The notes under the pieces: model-generated
What the model saw: the letters and a program-made list of their open reading frames with translations, nothing else
Told to the model about the DNA's origin: nothing
The model's database searches: none
Part shown: piece by piece, positions 34,510 through 45,694 of the stretch
Layout of the letters: every line of letters starts with the position of its first letter
Position numbering within the stretch: the first letter of the stretch is position 1
Source: Cryptomeria japonica
Lineage: Eukaryota; Streptophyta; Pinopsida; Cupressales; Cupressaceae
NCBI RefSeq assembly: GCF_030272615.1
Contig: NC_081414.1
Coordinates: 334,745,927 to 334,809,926 of the forward strand
Direction of reading: 5' to 3'
DNA length: 64,000 nt
Position numbers and translations under genes: made by a program

Positions 34510-35328
34510 TGTAATAAGCCTGAGTTCTAAATGATCAAATCCTTATTTCTATCTGGTATTGTCACTGTCCAAACTGATTGCAAGATATAAACTCATAAAC
34601 AAAAGACTCACAGTGATAATAACATCAAGATTATTTGGGAATCGGATAACAATCCTTTCACAGTTACAGAAGGTTATCAACATAGAGCACATTACGACTA
34701 AAACTTCCACAAGTCTGTTTATGCACAATAATTGGATCATACAATAGATCATCTTAGACAGTAGACAACTTACAAGTTGCAATCGGCAGATAAAACAATG
34801 TCTGTTAAGGATTAATACTAATTGTGATTAGGCTCCAAGAACACTGCTGCGTATTGCTGGAGGTTGATTAAGATTATGCGACTTGGAAATGGCACATTTG
34901 CAGGATTGCCATCGACTGTGATAGTACCGATTGATCTTGTTGTTTGCTCAGGTAGCATACCTGATTTGTCTCCTCTCGGTCTCCTGCTAATAATCTTAAC
35001 GAAGTTCGCCTTTTTGTGAGCTCCCTTCCTAGATACTTTGAAGATGAAACAGGAAGTCCAATAATAGTCACCTAGAGGGTGCCACGCTGCTCTGACTGTT
35101 GGAGGAAATAACTAGAGTCAAGTTAGACGGGTATTGTTCTACCTGAAGATGCCACCTGAGTATTTCGTCACAGCAGAAAGAGAAATCCTGCATAAGGCAA
35201 TTCTGTAATTCCATGATGATTTCAATTGAAATTGCCTTTTTCCTTTATAGGCAATGGCCAAACAGGTTGGCCCCAGAAAAAGAATAAATTAGACCAGTAC
35301 ACCACAAAATTTATAATTAATTAATGTC
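34510..35328 (-). repeat. 5' LTR of element E, truncated
   Basis: Begins TGTAATAAGCC on the plus strand. Similarity to the left copy stops near 35328 without the final AT-rich segment. Confidence 0.78.
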
Positions 35329-36919
35329 TCACATAGAAAACACTCATAAAAGAAACAAAACTTCAGACCAAAAACCATCTTAATGTAAAAGCCCCGAGAC
35401 ATCAAAATTTATTAGCCCCTCAAAACAATATGTAAAATGATTACCCAACATATTGAAAGTTTATTTTCGACTAACACATAAATTTTACACACAAAGAACT
35501 CTTTATTCAAGCATATCAATGGATTACATTGTGCCTCTGATAGAGATCTTTCTGAAACTGTATACTCCTCACAGGTTGTATCAAACAACAATAAGCCTCT
35601 CTAGGTCATAGCCCCTTACTATAAATTATAATCATGCAACTAAATTTATTGCATGCACCTAAAAATAGGAGAGAATGAAACTCTCTCGACATGTATTGTC
35701 ATGTACATGTCATACATTACATGCACCGTAAGTTTTAACTGTCTAAAAAAAATGCAAACCAAGGAACTGCATGTTTCGACGGTGGAACTGCCTGTTCCCT
35801 CAAACTCATCGAAGCATCAGCTTCCAACAGTAATGAGGAGGTTATTTATAATACCAATTAAATGTGTTTTCAGTGCCTTCCACGGGCCAGATCAAACCAG
35901 TCACCTTGTGATATTTAGATGAATGCATAGTAGTTGTGACTTTCAGACAAAGAAATGATATATTTCTGATATATTTGCACACCAGTGATTTGATCTATGG
36001 CAGATATAGCTTCACTTTTCTACTTGAGAATTATTTGTTACAGTTTCTTTTACTTACAGAAATTCAAACTTAGCTTAAGTGTACCTTACAGATGCATTAC
36101 AATCATGCCAATGATAAAACAACTACACCAATTCATTTCTAGGTAAAATACCAGCTAAATTTTTCTTTTAAAGGAAACACACATTGCAGTGATTGCATAC
36201 ATGAAGGCAAGTGCTCCTATCAATTCATACAATTCAATAACACAGATTCCTTTATACATCCCAAGCCCTAGGAAATTTACTGTTTATTCAGGAAGGTGAT
36301 AACATAAGGATGACAATGAAATTACCTTTAAAAGATGTTACTCAGAAAGTACCCAAATTTTGCAATGAAATTTAATTACAACTAATTGAATATTATAGTT
36401 ACATAATTATCAACTTAGAGTTTAATTATAATCCAAGCTTTTTTTATAGGTGCTGAACCTTGCAAAGGTACATCCTAGCTCAATCTATTAATTAAATTCT
36501 GCTTTGACAAAAGGAGTAAAGGATGTTAATGGTCATTATCACAATGTCAAATGCTTTAAAATTTATTCTAGAAATTTTCTGTATTAATCCCAACCTCATT
36601 TAGTATTCATTGCCAGCATTTTAACATTTATCGAAGTGTTGATGTATTAAATGTACTGTGAAAACACTGTAACCGCTCGAGTTCATCTATGAAATTGACA
36701 ATTCAGTCATCTATGAAAGCTGCTGTGATTGAAACAAAAAAAAAACAGTAATATGTCCACTACAACTCGTAAATGATGCTAAGCCAAATGTATTAAAGGA
36801 GCAAAACTAACACAGCCCCAACCACTACAACCCTTCCGAAACCACCAGGTATTAATTAAGCCTGTAAATGATGCAAATCAAAACATATTGTAGGCGCCAA
36901 GCTAACATACGCACAACCA
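35329..36919. other. Intergenic, no gene recognised
   Basis: AT-rich, with short frames such as 35653-35922 that have no recognisable domain. Confidence 0.4.
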
Positions 36920-37243
36920 TTACAGTCTTTCCTGCATTAATAAAGACACTGCTCCAATATAACCAATGATGAAGCATACCGACGAGAATTTCAAAGTATG
37001 CTTGGCGAAATTGATAATTTGAACCCGATTCCTACTGTCAGGTCCAATTGCAAGCATAAATGCAACAATCAAGGAAGAAACGACGGCCACCGACTCACAG
37101 CTGAGATAGAGGCTGAATGTAATTGGGTGTTCGTCTGCATCTTTTATTGAGGTCATCAAGAGAAAGCCTCCAAAGGCTGCGGTCATTATGCCCCGAGCCA
37201 ATCTCCCCAACCTGTCAATATCACTCATGTCGCGCTCTGCCAT
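36920..37243 (-). CDS. Small hydrophobic membrane protein candidate
   Basis: A 107-codon intact frame with no similarity that I recognise to transposon proteins. A short charged N-terminus (MAERDMSDIDRLGRLARG) is followed by three hydrophobic segments at about residues 18-32, 44-66 and 84-104, separated by charged loops, with a short QERL end. This predicts a three-pass membrane protein, perhaps in an internal membrane. Segment 2 loosely recalls the PGG membrane domain of plant ankyrin-repeat proteins, but no ankyrin repeats are near. It is the only intact host-like frame in the window. It could also be a retroposed gene copy or a surviving exon. Confidence 0.45.
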   Translation of the reverse strand: MAERDMSDIDRLGRLARGIMTAAFGGFLLMTSIKDADEHPITFSLYLSCESVAVVSSLIVAFMLAIGPDSRNRVQIINFAKHTLKFSSVCFIIGYIGAVSLLMQERL

Positions 37244-37523
37244 GTTTCAAAAATTGAAGTTAAACCCCCGCACAGCCCTAAAATAGGCTTTACTTTTCGT
37301 TTAGAGCTATAATGTTGGAATGCAATTTGGATCCAGGCCGAGGGCGCCTCCAGAAGATCAGCCACCTTCTAGAAGCCTCCAGCAATTATCTTGTAAAAAT
37401 TGGCGGGAAACAGACATTGGCTAAGCTATAAGGTACGCCATATTCCCACTAATTAGAAATTCTCACTGATAAAATGTATACGGGCCCACCTCTTGTATCC
37501 AAGAAAATACACATGGGCATAAA
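37244..37523. other. Short intergenic stretch upstream of both neighbours
   Basis: It would hold the promoter of the minus-strand membrane protein frame. No clear TATA box is visible at the expected distance. Confidence 0.3.
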
Positions 37524-37559
37524 TTGCTCTCTTCTTTTGTATCCAACAAAATAGACTAT

Positions 37560-38900
37560 ATAGAGGATTTTTGTATTCTTGGCACAGATTTCAATGCAAT
37601 TCTTCTTAGCCAAGATAAACTAGGTGGTGTTCAAAGAAAGTTACAATTCCAAATTAATTTTGAAAAATTTGTGGCTAGCATGAATTTGAAAGAGATACAT
37701 ATCAAGAATGGAACACGCGCATAGAACAACTCGGGTTCACTAATCTAGGAGAAAAGTCGGAAAGATTTCTTTTTAGAGGTGACCTCAACAAATTTCTCTT
37801 TTTATTGGAGTTCAATATTATCTCATTTGTGGGGGTCCAATCATTTTTCCATTCAATTGACGAAGAGCCCCTCAAAATTTGAAAATATGTGGATGAAGGA
37901 TGACAATTTTTTGGCCTAATTGAAGGATGGTGGGTCTAAGATTTTTGATCTTGTGGCTAAACTAAATTTAATCAAGGAGCAACTAAAGGAGTGGAATAAG
38001 AGACATTTTAAGAACATTTTCAAAATAAAGGCAAAGATCGAGAACAACATATGGCTCCTTAATGAGGAGGTTGTTTTCTTAGGCATGGATAGAGATAGAT
38101 TTTTTATGGAGAAGACATTCATGGCTGAATACACAGATATCTTGGCTAAGGAGGAAATCTTTTGGCATCAAAATCAAGGGAGGTTTGGATGAACTCAAAG
38201 TTCTCTCATAATGCCACAAAAATCAGAAGAAATGTCAATAGAATTTCAAAGATTAAATTGTTTAATGGCGCCATTATTGAGGACTTGCATTTAATTGTCT
38301 CAAAGAGCGTGGCTTTTTTCTCTAACCTCCTTAACTTAGAGGATTCATATTTGGGGGCCCAACGACATGTGCTTGATATTATCCCTCATCTTGCTAGAGA
38401 AGAACATAATAGAAATTCTTACGACTCCTATTACAGAGGAAGACATTCGCATTACCTTGCATCAACTTCACTCGAATAAGGCTTCAAGGTCAAATGGCTT
38501 TCCAATGGGCTTTTTTCAAGTGTATTCCTAGATATGTAATGTTGATTAATGGAACTCCAAAAGGCTTCTTTGAAAGTTCTCAGGGTCTTCGACAAGGTGA
38601 TCCCTTGTATTTATAATTATGGAAGATACACTAGGTAGAGCAATTAAACAAGCATCATCTTCCAAAGCTCTTGAAGGTATTTAGATAATAAGCAATTTAC
38701 CATCTATCATGCATCACTAATTTGTTGACGATATCATGGTTTTCAGAACTAGTAAGAGAAAGGAAGCTAAGAAACTCAATAGGTTTTTAGCAATGTATTA
38801 TGCGACATCGAGACAGTTTGTGAATGACAACAAGTCAAAGATCTTCTTATTTTCCACAAGCATTAGAAAATAACAAGAGAGTATCAATGTTTTGAATCGA
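37560..38900 (+). pseudogene. LINE-2 ORF2: endonuclease end and deleted RT
   Basis: The endonuclease tail reads GTDFNAILLSQDKLGGVQRK. The linker follows (LIKEQLKEWNKRHFKNIFKI, LAKEEIFWHQ), then the RT entry ([14 protein letters not shown], near 38480-38515). The next recognisable text is [25 protein letters not shown] (38530-38615), so several RT blocks of roughly 130 residues are missing at a junction near 38515. The catalytic box FVDDIMVF is at 38719-38742. Frameshifts and stops are frequent. Confidence 0.85.
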
Positions 38901-40220
38901 GAAATGTGCCCTCTTATGTACTTACTTGGGCCACCCTTTGGCCAAAGATTTGAGGACAAATAGATAGGATATTTGCATAGTGAAAATATCCACTAAGATA
39001 TTAGGGATGGAAGGGTGAAGGCTCTCAAGGGATGGGAGGGTAATGATGCTCAAGACAATTATCTATATCATTCCCATTTCTCTTTTGTCTTGCATTGCAC
39101 TTACAATCAATGCACAAACAAGATGACCTAGCATATATGAAGGTGTTTCTAGCAAGGATTGAAGAACAAAAAGAAGATCGCCCTTGTTGCATAAGACAAT
39201 GTATGCAAAGCAACAAGTGGTGTTGGTCTGAGGAAGCAACAATCCCTAAATGGAGCCCTTGGTGCAAAATTGGTTAGGAGAATGTTTGCCTAGCCCAATC
39301 TCAAATGGGTTGAGATACTATAACACAAGTATCTAGATAACAATGATCTAGATTGTATTTTCACTACAAAAACACTTCCTAAGGGATCTCAACTCTGGAA
39401 TTTTATGAGTATCTTCAAACCAATCGTATATGATTTTCTTACGTGAGATATTCATGACAAAAGAAAAGCATTATCTATGAAGACACTTGAAGAGGCTTTC
39501 CCATTATTGAAGATTTATTTGATTTTCCCAATGTGAAAATAATTCTCCAACAAAATTGGGGAACTTATGTTGAGGATTATACACACGTCAAGAGATTGAT
39601 GGAATTGGTGGTTGGACATGGAAAGACTTTGACCCTTTAGGAATTCCAAAGGACGAAAAATAGGCATTTAAAAATAATTATTAGTGAAAGATAACTTACT
39701 TTTAGAGAGGATCAAAACACAATTAGGTGGTATGGATCCAAAACTAGTCTTTACAATGCGAGAGATGGCTACAAGGTGATAGAAAGGTTCAATGAGAACA
39801 TTGAAATTCCTATCCATCTCTATTGGAATAAAAAAAAAATCCCATAGCCAAAGCCTTTACTTGGGCCAATTTGCATCAAAATATTCCAATGTTGGAAATA
39901 GTGGATCACCTCTCATTAGGTTGTCCTTTTTGTTAGGCTTGTTGGAAATGGTTCTGTGTAAATTAGAATGGGTCAATGCCCTTTCAAATGACATAGTGAC
40001 ACCATTCAAAGCCTAGCCTACTTTAAACAAATAAGGTAATCATTTTTTCCTATGCTTGATCATGACCTTTGTTTTTATATGGGAACTTTGGAAGGAGCAG
40101 AATAGGAGACTCTTTTGAGAAAAGGTTTTGAGCCTCCCCAACTTCCTTAACAAAATCAAGGTAGCTATGATAGAGATAACCAACAACTGAATTTTTCACT
40201 ATAATAAATGTAATATTAAC
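38901..40220 (+). pseudogene. LINE-2 ORF2: C-terminal region
   Basis: Decayed connection and zinc-binding region. Recognisable parts include the RVKALKGWEG-type segment near 39010 and a closing WELWKEQNRRLF segment near 40085, the usual text before the LINE RNase H. It is interrupted by the LTR insertion at 40221. Confidence 0.65.
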
Positions 40221-41624
40221 TGTAGCATTGTAAATTGTACACCCTTGCTAGGGTGATTCAATTCCACACTTGGTTTAGCACCTGCCTTAGTGTGTTTTGC
40301 ATCTTGAGTTTCTAATCTCCTTTAAACATTTAATTAATTAATTAAAATAAATCTAAATTCATATTTCATCACTACACACATTATAAATTTGGGCCATTAA
40401 CCCTAAGCGCACCCCTTTTCATTTTATTCTTTCAATAAGTCATTTAGTCATAAACCCTAATTATGTCCTATTTCGACCTTTAAGGCTCGATTTCGTATAT
40501 CAAAACATCTCGGAATCAGCTGTAACTTTAGTTTTCACTCTAATATCATCATATCTAATGGCCCTGAAAATTTGGTGAAAAGTTGGTCAGATCGAGTGCA
40601 CTGTGCACCTAGTCCTTGATATTTCCCGAAATTTTGGGAACATAATTCTATGATATTATAATGCTTAACCCCAAGAAATTGGCGGGAAATTCAAATCCTA
40701 GGTCGGCCTAAAAATGAAATTAAGATCTAGGGTTTCATACATAAGATCTCTCTTTCTTCATTTGAAGGGATTGGATCTAAGAGGAATTGAATCTAGGAAA
40801 ATGGAGCGATTACAAAGAACCTTCTATGTAGCGAAAGAGTAGATCTTTTAGAGTCTTTAACAACGTTCAACAACACTTATCAAGTATTCATCAAACATTC
40901 TTTCATCAATTAGGGGATTTTGAAGATATAGGAAAGCAATGGGAGATCACCGACTGAAGATTGGCTTGTACCTCTCCCTTGGGGTTGGGGGTTTGACTAA
41001 GGCAAAACCCCATATAGCCACCCAAAACCCTGTTTTCAGCTACAGGTGCAGATTCGGGATCCGAGTGTCATTGTGAATTTCAAGACCGATAGAGTGCACA
41101 GAGACAGTTCCAGGGCTCATATCTCAATAAAAACCTCTGGGACAGGGGCATGGCACCCTGGTCCTCCCATTTTCAGGCAAAATTTCACAAGACAACAAGT
41201 CAGAATCCTCAGATTCCAACTTGTCAAGTACAACTTCCAGTTTGTAGAATTAGGATAGGGGCATAGCACTCCTGTCCCAAACATTTTGGCTCAGATTTCT
41301 GGCACAGGTGCACCTCTAAATTTGTCTCTTAATCTGTACTTTTCAGCAGTATATCAGTTATTCTCAGTTTCTGCATTTCCAGATTAGGGTTCCTTGTGTA
41401 TACTTGTATTCGGGGGTTAAATCATTCAAATCTGCACTTTGCATCACTTCTTTCCCTCATTTGCAGCAAAGCAATAGAAACCCTAAGAGGTAATCTTTGA
41501 CTCTCTCTTCCTCACAAGAAGTTGCCAAAGTGTGTTACCTCCCTAGACTCTTTTGTATTCCACAGTGTGTACATGAGAGTGGGATTAGGACTTGTTTGCT
41601 TAGTCTCACTTTTTCCCCTACACA
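40221..41624 (-). mobile_element. Solo LTR D', inverted relative of D
   Basis: A 1.4-kb sequence from TGTAGCATTG to CCCCTACACA with 5-bp flanks TTAAC and TTAAA, inserted in LINE-2. Its reverse complement aligns with the three pieces of D. There is no internal region, so it is best explained as a solo LTR left by recombination. The interior has repeated 'GGGGCATGGCACCCTGGTCC'-type phrases near 41145-41165 and 41257-41276. Confidence 0.8.
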
Positions 41625-41639
41625 TTAAACTCTCCTTTA

Positions 41640-42240
41640 GGATAACCAAATGAGATTGAATTGGTTTGAATTGAAATCTCCCCTTATTGATGGGGTTGGT
41701 GGCATTGAGACCCAACAAACCATATAAAATGCTAAATGGCAACAACCACAATATGGGTGGAGTAAGTTTAACTCCTATGGAGCATCTAGGGGCAACCTTG
41801 GTCCATCGGGTGCTAGTTGTTACATTCATAATTGGAAAGGAGAAGTGGTGGCTCATCTTTCAAAGCCTTTTCCAATAGGAACATAATATGACAAAATTTC
41901 AAGCGTTGATTTAGGGGTTAAAATTGGCCTAAAAATTCAAGATTCCAAACCAGAGATTAAAGGTGACCCAACTATTCTTATCAATTCCCTTTGAAAGGGG
42001 CTACATTGAACTGGCAGCTCAACCCCTTGTTGGATGTAACTATTGAGCTTTTGAGAGGATTCTCTCCTACATGGTAAACCACATCTATGGGGAGGCAAAT
42101 GGGGACATTGATCATTTTGTGAACATAGTTGCAGATGAGATGAATGAAAAGATGGTATATGACAAATTGGGTGTAGGCAAGACATGACCCAACTCATTAT
42201 TACTACACACTGTCTCAGTAAGAAACAAATGGTTCACACA
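41640..42240 (+). pseudogene. LINE-2 RNase H domain
   Basis: On the plus strand KFNSYGASRGNLGPSGASCY (about 41765-41825) matches the 'DGASRGNPG' start of the plant LINE RNase H; the catalytic Asp has been replaced by Tyr. WKGEVVAHLSKPFPIGT follows, and further pieces of the domain continue to about 42180 in several frames. The domain would remove RNA from RNA-DNA hybrids. It is inactive here. Confidence 0.78.
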
Positions 42241-43300
42241 TAGGGGTAGTCATTTAGTGACGATGAATAGGTGTTCATTGATGCAATAGACACTCTGATG
42301 ATGCAATGTCTTATGAAAGGAAAAGTTATTAATGGGAGATTGTAATGTGATGTTACTTGGGAGGATTTTCCTTGCATTTCATATATGTACCTCCCATCAT
42401 TGGCATGTTTGGGCCTATGAAATGAGGTTCTCAAGAGGCTTTAAAGCCTAATGCTTGGATAATGAAATGTATATTACAATGATATAGTGTTGGAATGTTA
42501 ATATGGCAGAACTTGATACGCCAATAAGGCTTACCACTTCGCATTGATAGATGTCCTTTTTGGGAGACATAACAAAGCAAAGGCTTAAGGTTGTCATCTT
42601 GGTCCCCAATGGCCTAATGATGCCAGCCATAAGCATGGTTCTAGGTGGAAATTTATTTCTTCCACTGACAAACTCTGTGTCAATACTGATATCTCTTCTC
42701 ATTTTCTCGCTTCACTATTATTTTTTGGAGGCCTCAAAAGCCACATGGCCTTGGATATTGCATGAGAGCTAGTGCATCTTGTGTTTCTTTGATGTTTGGA
42801 GGAAGTTATCTTGGCTAGAAGAATTGGTGTTGGAATACCTAGCCTCGTTGATATCATCAATTTTTGGAGGGTGGTGCTAAGGTTGTTTGGCACCCTATTT
42901 TTTCCAACCTTCACATGATTTTCATTCAACAACACTATGTCAAGGTTGTGCTAGGATGTGACTTCTTGTAGAAATTCACAAACCTAGAACCTACTTACAA
43001 CGTCAGCTAGATGCAAGATTTTATTAAACCAGTTCATGGGGAAGCAAAGAATGCTTAGGCATAACTATGAATTTAATATCTTTGTAATTATATTCCTTTT
43101 GGGTTGGGTTTTTTTTTTTGGGTCGTGAGTAGAGTGGTCATCAATTATGGGCCTTGGGTAGTTTTTGGACATTGGTTTTATACTTGTTTCGGACAAGTTA
43201 TTACTATGTAAATTTTGCTTTTAGTTAATATAATATAAATGGTAACATAAATGTTGCATCTTGTCAATCAAAAAATAAAAATAAAAAATAAATAAAAGAT
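42241..43300 (+). other. LINE-2 3' UTR and poly(A)-like tail
   Basis: Non-coding. It ends with AATATAATATAAATGG and an A-rich stretch AATCAAAAAATAAAAATAAA, typical of a LINE 3' end. Confidence 0.65.
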
Positions 43301-43439
43301 TAAACATATAATCTTTATTTATAAATAAAATTATATTTTACAGTATTTATAATTAAAATATTTTAAAATTTGTTATTTCAATCTAAAATTAAATTTTAAA
43401 TTATTATGAATGTATATGATTAAAATATATATCTCTTAC

Positions 43440-44665
<1,226 letters not shown>

Positions 44666-45430
44666 TCCATTCAGTAATGGGATTTGAATCCCGCATGATT
44701 AAAAAAAGCTAACATAGTTTCTACTATTATCTAGTCCTCAAGGAGGTTTATGCTTACTCTAATATATTGACAACGTCCTATTTGTCGATAATTTAGGTAT
44801 GTTTCCACATTTATCGCTCATACAAGGGATTATTAAGAAAAATATGCATTTCATATTTTTGTAATGTATATTTGCATAAAAAATAATAGTCACCAAGCTC
44901 AATAATGGTACACCAGTAGGAACCTAGCTATTTGTATTTTATGATGAAAATTTCAATAGGGTAGTTATCTTCACCACTTTCAATTGGTAATATAGAGCAA
45001 CAAGGATTTTATGAAATTAAAATCTCCTATATAACCTATATGTATGTAATTGTTAAAGGAAATGCAAATGTACTAAATATGGAAAACAAGGTCTACGTTC
45101 CTTTCTAAACAGTAAATATTGTAAGGCAAGAATCTATCCTCAAATTTTCTAAAGCTAGATTTCATGTTCTGGTGTGTGTGTGTGTGTGTAGTATTTTTCT
45201 TTTCCCTTATTTATATGTCTATTTTTAACCAACAAAATTAAACAATCAAAGTATTTTGCTTCATTTCTTGCTTACTACCATTCTTGAATAGCTTCTTGGC
45301 ATTCACAACAATCTCACTCTCACATAAACTCTCTTGCTTTGCACTACATACTACATTATTCCACCATTTTCATTGCTATAGTAGGGTGTGTGCACCAAGA
45401 TGGTGTGCAAAAAAGTGGACACACACCAAA
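44666..45430. other. Intergenic, no gene recognised
   Basis: AT-rich, with a short GT repeat near 45172-45188. It ends at the proposed left boundary of element H. A GTGTGTGCACC...GGACACACACC imperfect inverted repeat lies at 45387-45427. Confidence 0.4.
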
Positions 45431-45451
45431 AAAAAGTTAAAAAAACAACAA

Positions 45452-45571
45452 CCGTGTTCGTGGTTTTAAAATTTTAAAAAAACCCATATGCGGTTAGGTT
45501 CTATGTGCCCGAGCCTAAAGGAACAAAACCGCATACGTGGTCCTTTAGGAAATAAGACTGCCTACGTGGTC
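45452..45571. repeat. Left ~30-bp subterminal array of element H
   Basis: Motif copies start near 45452, 45483, 45529 and 45560 with a core of the type CCGYRTACGYGGT. They lie 125-245 bp upstream of the first ATG of gene 1. They may be transposase-binding sites or part of the promoter. Confidence 0.6.
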
Positions 45572-45694
45572 ACTGTCAAATTTTATTTATTTTTACTGTT
45601 GATTGTATTATTTCCTTCTGTGACCGAGAGCAAGTTCAAAGGGTTTTTTTGTTGCAAATTGCACACGAGCTCCATATTTTCACACCCAGACGCC

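Larger units (their letters stand above)
32401..35328 (-). mobile_element. Short non-autonomous LTR element E
   Basis: Two direct copies of an ~820-bp sequence (32401-33237 and 34510-35328) enclose about 1.1 kb. On the minus strand the right copy ends ..TTATTACA and is followed by TTGGTATTAGAGCC, a tRNA-type primer site. The left copy can be extended to 33372 (..ATGACA), beside a purine-rich minus-strand GGAGGGGAGGA. The interior has no pol and only a gag-like relic. The right LTR appears truncated by about 135 bp. No target duplication was found. Confidence 0.82.
37524..43300 (+). mobile_element. L1-type LINE-2, 5' truncated and split by a solo LTR
   Basis: The plus strand carries the end of an endonuclease, a damaged RT, the C-terminal region, then (after the LTR insertion at 40221-41624) an RNase H domain, a 3' UTR and an A-rich tail at 43268-43300. 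Removing the LTR rejoins LINE sequence across a TTAAC/TTAAA duplication. The start is truncated inside the endonuclease. It is a different LINE subfamily from LINE-1, which has no RNase H. Confidence 0.85.

Noticed and set aside
45387-45427. GTGTGTGCACC...GGACACACACC inverted repeat as the terminal inverted repeat of element H
   Set aside because: No matching sequence was found at the right side near 54830 or 57115, so it cannot be called an element end.
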